A DNA stretch of 64,000 nucleotides from Bin80 sp964503085 (GTDB lineage Bacteria; Bacteroidota; Rhodothermia; Rhodothermales; Bin80), in NCBI GenBank assembly GCA_964503085.1, contig CAZCYQ010000008.1, positions 1-64,000 of the forward strand. The letters are read 5' to 3'. The position numbers were made by a program, and so were the translations under genes. How positions within the stretch are numbered: the first letter of the stretch is position 1; every line of letters begins with the position of its first letter. Positions 48,501 to 56,064 of this stretch are shown here, piece by piece. The notes beneath the pieces are model-generated. The model saw only the letters and a program-made list of their open reading frames with translations, did not search any database and had not been told where the DNA came from.

Positions 48501-48836
48501 CTGTGGCTCCAGGCTGCATGGACCTTACCGTTGATTCCTGATATTCGACGCCAGATCGGACCGGTTTACTTTGACAAGGTCTTTATGCGCCTTTATGCTG
48601 ATGGGGCCAGAGTACAACCAGCGAGCCGTGCGATCCGAAAAGACGTGGGGGCGGAATTTCGCCTGATGATGGGGAGCTATTATTTATTGCCAACGGCATT
48701 GTTTGTAAGTGCAACCTATGGCTTGGATGCATTTCAGGTGACGTTGGATGATGCGTTCGTAACCTCACAGCCAAGCGTGGATTACGGTAAGGAGCTTCAA
48801 TGGCACTTTGGGTTGCTTTTTGGGTTTGACTTGTAG
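45576..48836 (+). CDS. HExxH metallopeptidase-like / TolB-propeller / outer-membrane barrel protein
   Basis: The 1086-residue protein has a signal peptide ending TKAQ. Residues about 35-310 look like a gluzincin peptidase: zinc motif H132-E-F-T-H136 in ITHEFTHIVQ and the likely third ligand E in PAWFAEGTAQY (about residue 195). Residues about 325-610 carry PD40/TolB propeller blades (FSPDGLKLAYIS, WRPDGQALVYAR, WDSTGTRIVYVNS). From about 700 to the end there are strands of a barrel, with a closing region like BamA/Omp85 (GGLSGARGYPFYALGGTETLWLQ in parts). A cell-surface peptidase anchored by its own barrel is inferred. ATGA overlap with the preceding gene shows coupling. Confidence 0.8.
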   Translation: MKWALSILAAAMLVAGTKAQVSPSLLDFSRTALDWYQIETEHFVILFHMDEAGQGASRSAQVAARIAEEVYEPITILYEHEPDSKVHIILKDYEDYSNGAAYFFDNKIEIWAPALNSPLRGAHDWMRNVITHEFTHIVQVQAAMKSPRRWPLGYLQILDYEDVRRPDVLYGYPNVIVSYPVIGLNNPAWFAEGTAQYQHDHLHYDRWDSHRDMLLRTRVLSGKALSLTELGSFYSKSSLMREGVYNHGFAFTLYLARVYGAEVLAQISDYLRSWRIWRVEKAIERATGIPGIEVYEAWLRELNHSYSQAVSPIREALVEGTLAEPEGFANYFPRFSPDGLKLAYISNKGEHFSRTSLYIQDLGSGSVVAHDLGEAFGDYICSLGHRVRSNVTGAAAWRPDGQALVYARQRVTSEGFLYTDLHLFELDTKESSPLTRDARASQPGWDSTGTRIVYVNSDDGSSNLQLLNVKTGERRPITRFADGTQVTSPVWHGKWIYFARLNPGAHGNDLWKVQVDGSELTPVLQTSADERSPTIANGVLYYASDKNGIYNIYRFKPDGSEQLTQVIGGAFMPDIGKDGRIAYATYRWDGYKIAILEHPEAIEPVVHYAPPEFITKATLPETSKNDSDIRAIDPEVLLSTMREEATLGIDSLQVSRYNADFTSFSLSPVVRLDQYVERRLEGRVRGRAETFWRNLKFGTYVSSREVLEGMSLFGGLLMGPGSHRDGQIIAPANLLALERDVFLQFNYSRGFGFLPGRWSPQIAIELYNIQRQVENGLSIEEHPCTACLPESTNADLTYGLWEGNIYLRSKINRSTVLEAGYRYSPYRVTTNRFYSRELSDWIPSTSSRYYIGRSYMASAYFEARRSHRESDIMRTGIRITANYERETGELLRQFDVEEGQLVPIYDTDVLHRMRVDLEGGIRLPGQIRGTSHGLNVRMQASTLFGKNTDTFYFDYVGGLSGARGYPFYALGGTETLWLQAAWTLPLIPDIRRQIGPVYFDKVFMRLYADGARVQPASRAIRKDVGAEFRLMMGSYYLLPTALFVSATYGLDAFQVTLDDAFVTSQPSVDYGKELQWHFGLLFGFDL

Positions 48837-48854
48837 CGATATTCCTAGATAGCC

Positions 48855-49493
48855 ATGACGCCTGTTGTGATCTTTTGCCTGCTCTTTATCGCAATCAGCA
48901 TTGGGTTGCTTTATCTGGTCCTGCGAAGAAATCCATACCCTGTTCCGCGTGGAGGTGTACAGTGGATGGTCACCATCATGTGTACACTGCTCGTTTGTCT
49001 CTCTGGTTTGGTAATTGCGCTTGAGTGGAGCTTTTCCGAGCATTCTGAGGTTACCTCCGCCCCGGAGTACGTAGAGCCTTTTGTGTTTCGATTGGTTTCT
49101 AATCAGGAGGAGGTGAACATGAGCGATTTCAATGGAAGCGTGGTGCTCTTGAATTTCTGGGCCACCTGGTGCCAACCGTGTATTACCGAGCTACCTGAAC
49201 TTGATGCACTGCAGGAAGCATACGGGGATAGAGGTTTGGTCGTTGTAACGCTGTCGGATGAGGACTTGGAAGAACTTCAGTTGTATGATGATCTGCTGCC
49301 TGAAAAAACGGTATCTGGTTATGTTGCTCTTGAGGAATTGCCGGAATATTTTAGAAATGAACTTGCATCCGGGCGACCGGTCTCGTACGTGATTGATGGA
49401 GCAGGAACGATTCGAGAACGTCTCTTGGGAGCCGGGACATTCGAATATTTCGAGGGTCTTGTTACTCCGTGGCTGGCCCAACTTCAATCGTAG
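48855..49493 (+). CDS. TlpA-like thiol-disulfide oxidoreductase
   Basis: A 212-residue protein with two N-terminal membrane helices (about residues 3-23 and 36-58) and a thioredoxin domain (about 72-212). The active site is C106-x-x-C109 in NFWATWCQPCITELPELD. The region GRPVSYVIDGAGTIRERLLG has the expected strand and a serine-valine-type turn rather than the usual cis-proline TP. It probably reduces or exchanges disulfides in the periplasm, maybe in cargo or machinery of the same cluster. It lies 18 bases after the barrel protein and 3 before the next gene. Confidence 0.88.
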   Translation: MTPVVIFCLLFIAISIGLLYLVLRRNPYPVPRGGVQWMVTIMCTLLVCLSGLVIALEWSFSEHSEVTSAPEYVEPFVFRLVSNQEEVNMSDFNGSVVLLNFWATWCQPCITELPELDALQEAYGDRGLVVVTLSDEDLEELQLYDDLLPEKTVSGYVALEELPEYFRNELASGRPVSYVIDGAGTIRERLLGAGTFEYFEGLVTPWLAQLQS

Positions 49494-49496
49494 CGC

Positions 49497-50444
49497 ATGC
49501 GGTGTATTGCACTTGCCCTTGGCCTCCTCGTCATTATCCCGAATGTTCAGGCTCAGCCTACCGCAGATAGTTTAGAGGCGCTGTTTTCAAGCTCTCGGCG
49601 CAGCACTCCGCTTGCCTTTGGCATGTCTGCTTTGGTTCCTGGATTGGGCCAAGCCTATAATCGTCATTGGATCAAGGCAGCAGCTGGGCTCGCAGGAGAG
49701 GCCACGGTACTCTTGCTGTATGCTTCCTGGCGCCAACAGGGAGTAGACGGGCGTTACGCATACCAAATGGAAGCTCACATGCACTGGAGTCCGATTAAGT
49801 ATGCTTACTGGCTGAATGATTATGCTCAATACTTGAATCAGCTGCCAGATGGGCGTCGAGTCACGGCTCCGCCGGTGAATATTTCACCAGCACTTTTGAA
49901 TATTGACCTAACGCAGCCAGACGCTTGGTCAGATTCGGAACGGTTGGCAGTGCGAAGATTGTTCCAGGAGATTCAATTGCTTGAACGTGACAGCTATCAT
50001 GGAGATACAGGAGCAGTTTTTTCGCATGTACTGCCATTTTTTGGGGAACAGCAGTATTATGAACTTGTAGGCAAATACTTTCAGTTTGCTCCGGGTTGGG
50101 AAGATTACATAGCTATTGTCAGAGATGGTCGTGTAACCTGGATTGACGAGAATGGGGATTTTATTCAATCTATTGAGCCGGAAGCAACAGGTCCGGGTGG
50201 AACAAAGCCAAATGTATCCGCCAGGTTCTATCGATACGCAGAGGAGCATGCCGACGCAAATACATACTTGCGCCGAGCCTCCCGGATTACAACACTGCTA
50301 ATCGTGAATCATGTACTTGCTGCTGTGGATGCAGCAATATTTGCGCGGCTGCACAATCGTCGTATGCAGTTACGTCTCGGTCTGCTGAAAGATGTACAGG
50401 GCAGAACCCTCGTGGCTCCACAGGTGAGCTTCTTTCTGAATTAG
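49497..50444 (+). CDS. DUF5683-like membrane protein
   Basis: A 315-residue protein with a signal peptide-like start (MRCIALALGLLVIIPNVQAQ). The segment PLAFGMSALVPGLGQAYNRHWIKAAAGLAGEATVLLLY near residues 37-75 (read in parts) is the hallmark of DUF5683, a membrane domain common in Bacteroidota. The middle (75-250) is polar with no motif, and a helix near 260-285 is followed by a short beta tail ending VSFFLN. The function is unknown. It is the last gene of the porU cluster; 106 bases separate it from the symporter gene. Confidence 0.72.
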   Translation: MRCIALALGLLVIIPNVQAQPTADSLEALFSSSRRSTPLAFGMSALVPGLGQAYNRHWIKAAAGLAGEATVLLLYASWRQQGVDGRYAYQMEAHMHWSPIKYAYWLNDYAQYLNQLPDGRRVTAPPVNISPALLNIDLTQPDAWSDSERLAVRRLFQEIQLLERDSYHGDTGAVFSHVLPFFGEQQYYELVGKYFQFAPGWEDYIAIVRDGRVTWIDENGDFIQSIEPEATGPGGTKPNVSARFYRYAEEHADANTYLRRASRITTLLIVNHVLAAVDAAIFARLHNRRMQLRLGLLKDVQGRTLVAPQVSFFLN

Positions 50445-50550
50445 AGTCGCATGGATCATTAAATTGACATCTCATGCGTTATAAAGCTCTCCGCGGCATA
50501 CCGATCTCTAGTCGTATATTGAAACTCCAACTCAAAACATTATTGCAATC

Positions 50551-51909
50551 ATGAATTGGTATAAGCAGTTGCATGTATGGATTATCCTGGGCCTTGTGTT
50601 CGGATTAGGTTACGGAATTCTTTCTGCTGCAATGGGGTGGGGGGCGTTCACGCAGGCATGGATCAGTCCCTTTGGCGACATTTTTCTGAACGCATTGTTC
50701 ATGATTGCGGTGCCGCTCGTACTGGGGTCAATCATAACCGGCGTGGCTTCGCTTTCAGATACACGCAAACTAGCTCGGATTGGCGGTAAAACAATTCTGA
50801 TCTATGTCAGCACAACGGTTGCTGCTCTGATCATTGGGTTGCTTCTGGTCAATACCATCCGCCCGGGAGATACGGTTCCAGAAGAAGTCCGTATGGAACT
50901 GCAGGAAGGGTACAGTGATATGGCGGAGGAGCGACAGGAGAGTGCTGCTACGGCTCAGGAACGCGGACCATTACAGGCATTTGTAGACATGGTGCCACGC
51001 AATATCGCAGCAGCAGCCTCCAATAACCGGAACATGCTGCAAGTGGTACTGATCTCAATATTGTTTGGGATCGCACTTCTTCTTATTCCAAAAGATAAGG
51101 CCCAGCCTTTGTTAGGTTTCTTCGAAAGTCTGACAGCAGTTGTTATTAAGATTGTTGAGATCATTATGTGGGTTGCTCCTCTGGGTGTATTCGCGCTCCT
51201 TGCCGATACGGTCAGTCTGATTTCGGGGGACAATCTGGGTGAGTTGTGGAGTTTGCTGGGGGCACTTGGGTTTTATATGCTCGTGGTGCTTGCCGGGCTT
51301 GTTGTCCATGTCGTCGTTACGTATGGGTCGATCCTGAAATTCCTGACGCCGATGTCGCTCAAGAAATTCATTATGGGGATAGCGCCTGCGCAGCTTGTTG
51401 CATTCAGCACCTCATCAAGTGGGGCAACGCTGCCGGTCACGATGGACCGCGCAGAGAATCACCTGGGGGTCAGCGAGGAGGTTTCTTCCTTCGTACTTCC
51501 GCTTGGTGCTACGATCAACATGGATGGTACTGCGCTTTATCAGGCAGTGGCAGCAGTGTTCATTGCGCAGACACTTGGAATTGCACTTGGCTTTATGGAC
51601 CAACTGGAGATCATACTCCTGGCTTTACTTGCTTCTATTGGCACCGCTGCTGTCCCCAGTGCGGGTATCATTATGCTGATTATCATATTGCAATCAGTTG
51701 GTGTTCCTGCAGCGGGTATAGCCTTGATCTTGGGCGTTGATCGTATTCTGGATATGTGCCGGACGGTATGCAACATAACGGGGGATGCAACCGTCGCTAC
51801 CTTGGTTGCTTCTTCGGAGGGGCAACTTGGTGAGGTCAGCGAAAGCACCGCTCGCATTGGATTTGTTGCTACGCCCGATGCATCTCCGGGGGAGCACCCG
51901 GAGATGTAG
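50551..51909 (+). CDS. Dicarboxylate/amino acid:cation symporter (SDF/DAACS family)
   Basis: The 452-residue transporter belongs to the GltP/DctA family, which imports glutamate, aspartate or C4-dicarboxylates with sodium or protons. Visible hallmarks are the first hairpin serine-rich motif STSSSGATLPVTM, the NMDGTALY sodium-site segment in TM7, and the C-terminal DRILDMCRTVCNITGDA in TM8. Residues about 110-150 form a charged loop longer than in E. coli GltP. An arginine in DMCRT at the substrate site fits acidic amino acids or dicarboxylates. It has no operon partner; tRNA-Arg follows on the other strand. Confidence 0.93.
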   Translation: MNWYKQLHVWIILGLVFGLGYGILSAAMGWGAFTQAWISPFGDIFLNALFMIAVPLVLGSIITGVASLSDTRKLARIGGKTILIYVSTTVAALIIGLLLVNTIRPGDTVPEEVRMELQEGYSDMAEERQESAATAQERGPLQAFVDMVPRNIAAAASNNRNMLQVVLISILFGIALLLIPKDKAQPLLGFFESLTAVVIKIVEIIMWVAPLGVFALLADTVSLISGDNLGELWSLLGALGFYMLVVLAGLVVHVVVTYGSILKFLTPMSLKKFIMGIAPAQLVAFSTSSSGATLPVTMDRAENHLGVSEEVSSFVLPLGATINMDGTALYQAVAAVFIAQTLGIALGFMDQLEIILLALLASIGTAAVPSAGIIMLIIILQSVGVPAAGIALILGVDRILDMCRTVCNITGDATVATLVASSEGQLGEVSESTARIGFVATPDASPGEHPEM

Positions 51910-51926
51910 GTCGGTAGCCGGAAGGG

Positions 51927-52000
51927 TACGCCCGAGAGGATTCGAACCTCTGGCCTTCTGCTCCGGAGGCAGACGCTCTATCCAACTGAGCTACGGGCGC
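51927..52000 (-). tRNA. tRNA-Arg (anticodon CCG)
   Basis: Reading the reverse strand from 52000, GCGCCCG pairs with CGGGCGT, GCTC with GAGC, TCTGC with GCAGA around loop CTCCGGA, and AGAGG with CCTCT around TTCGAAT. The anticodon CCG reads the arginine codon CGG. The discriminator is A and CCA is not encoded. Length is 74 nt. No integrase or attachment-site duplication is seen next to it. Confidence 0.97.
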
Positions 52001-52039
52001 GTTATATCCTCTAATGTTTGAACTGCCATAAACGTTTCC

Positions 52040-53230
52040 ATGGTGAACATTTCATCCGACACTAAAAATCGCGAGATAGAGGCTGTAGCCTCGTCGGGCC
52101 GAACCGGCCTGGATGTTTTTGATGGTATTACGGGTGGCTGGCCTTCCGGCGCTGCCTTGGCGCTGTGGGTATTTGTTGGTTTGTTTGCCTACCTGTTCAT
52201 AGGCAATATTGCTTCAACCTTTCTTCTCGCACTGAATGATGTTGGACTTCAAGATATTTTAAGCGGTCAGCAGGATATATTCGCCGAGAATGGAAATGCG
52301 TTTTTAGGAGGCAATGCAATTGGGTTAGCCTTTGGACTAGGAGGCATTGCACTGCTTGCAAGTTGGCTGGACTCTTCTCGACCTCTGCACTATCTCCGGC
52401 TTAAAACCTGCAATGCATCAGATGTCGTACTGTCGCTAGCTGGCCTTATCTGTCTACTTCCGGCGGTACTTGGCCTCGGCATCCTGAATGAAAAGATTCC
52501 TTTACCCGATGTCCTTCTGCGGTTGGAGGAACAGCAAATGGAATTAATTGAATGGTTTACCGGGCAGGGTGGTAATTTTGCCCTCAATATGATATTTGTT
52601 GTTGCTACACCAGCTATTTTTGAGGAAGTGTTTTTTCGAGGGTATGTGCAGAGGCGGGCAGAGCGGGGGCTAGGTGTCGTAGGGGGAATTATCCTAACGG
52701 GAGTCATCTTTGGCGTGTTTCATCTGCGCCTTACCCAGGTACTTCCATTAATCTTATTGGGGTGTTATTTAGCATATGTTACTTGGCGCACAGGTAGTCT
52801 ATGGATTGCCGTAGTGTTACATTTTTTCAATAATGGGCTTGCGCTATCTTTATCCAAGTGGGGACCGGATTCGGTTGCAGATCCAGAAGTTGTTCCATGG
52901 TTTCTGCTCATTGGAAGCACGCTTCTCTTTGCAGCGTGTATCCTGATGATTCATCGTCGTAATGGAAAAGAGCATCGCTCTAACTGGGAGGAAGTATTCT
53001 TGTGCAGCACTGACTACGAGGCTAATCTGGTTCGTGCACGTCTGCAGGATGCCGGTATCGTTTCCGTGCTATTAAATCAGCGGGACCATGCTTTTAATCT
53101 GACACACGGATCAATAGCAAAAATACGCGTTCTGGTTCCGAAATCTATGAAGGCAGAAGCCTTGGCACTGTTTGCAGAGGAAGCCCTCACCGATGAAGAG
53201 TTGACCGAGGCAGCTCTTTCTAGTAAATAG
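52040..53230 (+). CDS. CPBP-family intramembrane protease with C-terminal DUF2007 domain
   Basis: The 396-residue protein has about eight membrane helices and the CPBP (Abi/Rce1) motifs: E-E-x3-R in FEEVFFRGYVQRR (about residues 195-207), F-x3-H in FGVFHLR, and H-x3-N in LHFFNNGLA. Rce1-like enzymes are glutamate intramembrane proteases. After the last helix, residues about 310-385 form a DUF2007-like domain (EVFLCSTDYEANLVRARLQDAGIVSVLLNQ), a small ferredoxin-like fold called a putative signal transducing protein. The pairing suggests that protease output is controlled by binding at the tail. cdsA follows 17 bases later. Confidence 0.87.
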   Translation: MVNISSDTKNREIEAVASSGRTGLDVFDGITGGWPSGAALALWVFVGLFAYLFIGNIASTFLLALNDVGLQDILSGQQDIFAENGNAFLGGNAIGLAFGLGGIALLASWLDSSRPLHYLRLKTCNASDVVLSLAGLICLLPAVLGLGILNEKIPLPDVLLRLEEQQMELIEWFTGQGGNFALNMIFVVATPAIFEEVFFRGYVQRRAERGLGVVGGIILTGVIFGVFHLRLTQVLPLILLGCYLAYVTWRTGSLWIAVVLHFFNNGLALSLSKWGPDSVADPEVVPWFLLIGSTLLFAACILMIHRRNGKEHRSNWEEVFLCSTDYEANLVRARLQDAGIVSVLLNQRDHAFNLTHGSIAKIRVLVPKSMKAEALALFAEEALTDEELTEAALSSK

Positions 53231-53247
53231 ATCCATCGCTGCGTGTA

Positions 53248-54057
53248 ATGTCACAGATATTAACTCGCTTATTCACGGCTACAATCGGTGCTTCCCTGTT
53301 GGTTGGTTCGGCCTGGCTTGGGCCGTGGTATTTTGGCATTGCCGTGATGATTATTGCTCTTTTAGGGCAACTTGAACTGTATCAGCTCTATGAGCGCTCC
53401 GGTGTTCGGGCGTGGATCGTTACGGGCCTATTGGTAGGCGCAGGCTTGTCTCTGCGAGCTTTGGTACCGAATATCTTCCTTCTCACTGCCGTGCCTGTGG
53501 TGGGGCTTGTGTTGTGGTGTACCTTTACAAAAAGCGATCAGCCTCTGACACGCCTGGGAGCAACACTCTCGGGTGCAGTCTATCCAACTGCTCTATTAGC
53601 GTTCCTGACAGACCTGCGTGTGGTTCCAGGATACAGTGAGCAAGAAGCATTGATATTGACCATTACAGTACTAGTGCTAGTGTGGGCAAGCGATGTATTT
53701 GCTTTTTTTACAGGATCCTTTTTAGGCAGGCATGCATTGGCACCGTCAATTTCTCCGGGTAAAACCTGGGAAGGATTTCTTGGCGGGATTGGGGGAGCAC
53801 TCATGGCTGTGGGTATACTCAATCTGACACTAGAGATGCCGTTAGCAACGATTCACATTCTAATTCTCGCGCTCGTATGCACCCTTTCAGGTGCAGTCGG
53901 CGATTTGGCCGAGAGTCGTTTCAAGCGTGTAGCTGGCGTGAAGGATTCGGGGATTATTCTGCCAGGACACGGGGGGATGCTGGATCGTTTTGATGGCATT
54001 ATTGTGGCGGCTCCGTTATCCTATATGTACATAATTTTTGTCGTTAACTGGTTCTGA
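53248..54057 (+). CDS. cdsA: Phosphatidate cytidylyltransferase
   Basis: The 269-residue membrane enzyme makes CDP-diacylglycerol from phosphatidate and CTP, the branch point of phospholipid synthesis. It has about eight helices, the SPGKTWEGFLGG segment, and a perfect family signature running from SRFKRVAGVKDSG to GHGGMLDRFD, with the aspartates that bind magnesium. It lies between the CPBP gene (17 bases) and the 67-aa gene (2 bases), so all three are probably one transcript. Confidence 0.96.
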   Translation: MSQILTRLFTATIGASLLVGSAWLGPWYFGIAVMIIALLGQLELYQLYERSGVRAWIVTGLLVGAGLSLRALVPNIFLLTAVPVVGLVLWCTFTKSDQPLTRLGATLSGAVYPTALLAFLTDLRVVPGYSEQEALILTITVLVLVWASDVFAFFTGSFLGRHALAPSISPGKTWEGFLGGIGGALMAVGILNLTLEMPLATIHILILALVCTLSGAVGDLAESRFKRVAGVKDSGIILPGHGGMLDRFDGIIVAAPLSYMYIIFVVNWF

Positions 54058-54059
54058 AA

Positions 54060-54263
54060 ATGGGACTCTTATTTGGACGCAAAACACAACCGCGAAAGTT
54101 CGACTATACGCCGCGTTACTACGATCCGCGCAAAGACGATAGTCTCAAGCGACGCATGCGAATCCAGAGCCGTGTTCGTCGCAGGCGTAGTCCGGTTGCA
54201 CTCTATTACCTAGCTGCATTATTGCTTACGGCTCTGTACATCTACAACGCTATCGGACGATAG
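54060..54263 (+). CDS. Small basic single-helix membrane protein
   Basis: A 67-residue protein with a very basic first two-thirds (KRRMRIQSRVRRRR) and one membrane helix at about residues 46-63 (LYYLAALLLTALYIYN). It begins 2 bases after cdsA and ends 10 bases before mutL, so it is almost surely translated. I recognise no family. Its placement and charge suggest binding to acidic lipids or to the cdsA product, but that is only a guess. Confidence 0.7.
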   Translation: MGLLFGRKTQPRKFDYTPRYYDPRKDDSLKRRMRIQSRVRRRRSPVALYYLAALLLTALYIYNAIGR

Positions 54264-54273
54264 CAGGACCCAT

Positions 54274-56064
54274 ATGAAGTGTGCTGTGCAGATCAGGCGT
54301 ATGCCGATCGAATTGGCCAATAAGATTGCGGCCGGAGAGGTCGTTCAGCGTCCTGCATCGGCTGCAAAAGAGTTGCTCGAGAACGCCATTGACGCAGGTG
54401 CCTCGGAAATATCTCTTTCGGTAAAGGCAGCAGGCAGCAGCTTGATTCAAGTGAGCGATAATGGCACAGGCATGGGCCGCGAAGACGCTGTTCAATGCTT
54501 TGAGCGTCATGCGACCAGCAAGATCAGGAATGCAGAGGATCTAGAGAAAATACATACGCTCGGATTCAGAGGAGAAGCGTTGGCCTCAATCGCAGCGATC
54601 GCACAGGTATCTCTGAGAACAAAGAGGGCAGAAGATGAACAGGGGGTATCCGTACGTATTGAGGCGGGGCAGGTACTTGAGAATTCCCCCTGTGCCGCAG
54701 CAGTTGGCACTACCGTCGCCGTTCGCAACCTTTTTTTCAATGTTCCGGCGCGCAGAAGTTTTTTGAAGGCTCCCTCGACAGAGTTTCGTCATATCTCAAA
54801 CATCTTTGTTTCTCAGGCGCTGGCTAATCCGTGGACCACCTTCAGGTTAGTACATAATCGGCATGAGGTATACCGTTTGCCGGGTTCACGCATAGAGGAA
54901 TTTTCGGATGCGTTGCGGGAGCGCGTTCGCGCTATCCTTGGAACAGACGTCAGCCAGCATCTCGTGCTGGTTAATGAATCCATGAGCTATATCTCCGCTA
55001 TTGGATTTTTAGCGCACCCAGAACATGCCAAGAAATCTCGCAGGGATCAGTACTTATTTGTAAATGACCGTCCGATAAAGAGCCACAGTCTAAGTCATGC
55101 AATCCGATCCGCTTATGACACACTGCTTCCGGAGGGGCGTCATCCCGCTTATGTTCTGTTTCTGAAGCTTTCCCCCAAGCATGTTGATGTGAATGTGCAT
55201 CCTGCAAAAACGGAAGTTCGATTTGATGATGACCGTGGCGTATATAATTTTGTGCAAGCGATATCAAGGCGGGCGCTTGGGATTGCAGACCTGATTCCTC
55301 AGTATCCAAGTAGCGCATCATCGTTGAGTTTTCAGAGAGGGTCAAACGATCCATCAATGAGTTGGAAGCCGCCACCTCGCGCGGACGAGTTACCACCAGT
55401 TCAGGGAGAGCAGTCAGCGATTGTTTACGACGTTGAGCGTAGTCGGGCACCTTCCGGAGCAACGCTGGATATGGAGGGGTTTCTTTGGCAGTTACAGGAC
55501 CACTATATCCTGACCCAACTACATAGCGGGATATTAATCGTTGATCAGCAGGCTGCTCATCAGCGCATTCTGTTTGAACGTGCCCATGCAGATTTACAGG
55601 CCGGGATCGGGTTGTCACAACAGCTCCTGTTTCCCCAACTGATATGTCTCAATCAGGGGGATTGCGAACTTCTGCGCGAACTTAGTCCACTTGCTATGGC
55701 ACTTGGGTTTGATTATTCAATTTCTGAAAACCGTACGGTAACGGTCAGGGGGGTACCTTCGGACCTGCAAGCCGGCGCAGAAAAGAAAATCCTGCAGTCG
55801 ATACTTGATGAGTACAAGGCCAACAGTGAGCTAAAACATCTTTCCATTCAGGAAAATATGGCCCGCAGCATAGCCGTACGCGGTGCAATTTCTCCTGGGG
55901 TTAAGTTGAGTGAAGAGGAGATGCGGACAATGATTGATCGACTCTTCCAGTGCGATGACCCCTATCGGACTCCCAATGGAAAGCCAACACTGATCCGATT
56001 GACACATGATGACTTGAAGCAACGGTTCGATCGGAAAGTTGTAGATCATGAAGAACCCGATTGA
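54274..56064 (+). CDS. mutL: DNA mismatch repair protein MutL (endonuclease motif absent)
   Basis: The 596-residue protein has the GHKL ATPase N-terminus: IANKIAAGEVVQRP-like start, E36-N37 (KELLENAIDAGA), D62-x-G-x-G66 in SDNGTGM, HATSKI and GFRGEAL (97-103). The C-terminal domain lacks the metal motif of endonuclease MutLs. The position reads D424-Q-Q-A-A-H-Q-R-I-L-F-E435 instead of D-Q-H-A-x2-E-x4-E. It would therefore act as an ATP-driven linker between MutS and other repair factors, as in enteric bacteria, but without a MutH in the window. It overlaps tilS by 17 bases. Confidence 0.95.
   Translation: MKCAVQIRRMPIELANKIAAGEVVQRPASAAKELLENAIDAGASEISLSVKAAGSSLIQVSDNGTGMGREDAVQCFERHATSKIRNAEDLEKIHTLGFRGEALASIAAIAQVSLRTKRAEDEQGVSVRIEAGQVLENSPCAAAVGTTVAVRNLFFNVPARRSFLKAPSTEFRHISNIFVSQALANPWTTFRLVHNRHEVYRLPGSRIEEFSDALRERVRAILGTDVSQHLVLVNESMSYISAIGFLAHPEHAKKSRRDQYLFVNDRPIKSHSLSHAIRSAYDTLLPEGRHPAYVLFLKLSPKHVDVNVHPAKTEVRFDDDRGVYNFVQAISRRALGIADLIPQYPSSASSLSFQRGSNDPSMSWKPPPRADELPPVQGEQSAIVYDVERSRAPSGATLDMEGFLWQLQDHYILTQLHSGILIVDQQAAHQRILFERAHADLQAGIGLSQQLLFPQLICLNQGDCELLRELSPLAMALGFDYSISENRTVTVRGVPSDLQAGAEKKILQSILDEYKANSELKHLSIQENMARSIAVRGAISPGVKLSEEEMRTMIDRLFQCDDPYRTPNGKPTLIRLTHDDLKQRFDRKVVDHEEPD

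Noticed and set aside
51927..52040. tRNA-Arg as an integration site
   Set aside because: No integrase gene, direct repeat of the tRNA end or island boundary is seen nearby.
54998..55618. Reverse 206-codon open frame
   Set aside because: It lies wholly inside mutL, whose motifs are clear, and its translation is low-complexity and basic as expected for a shadow frame.
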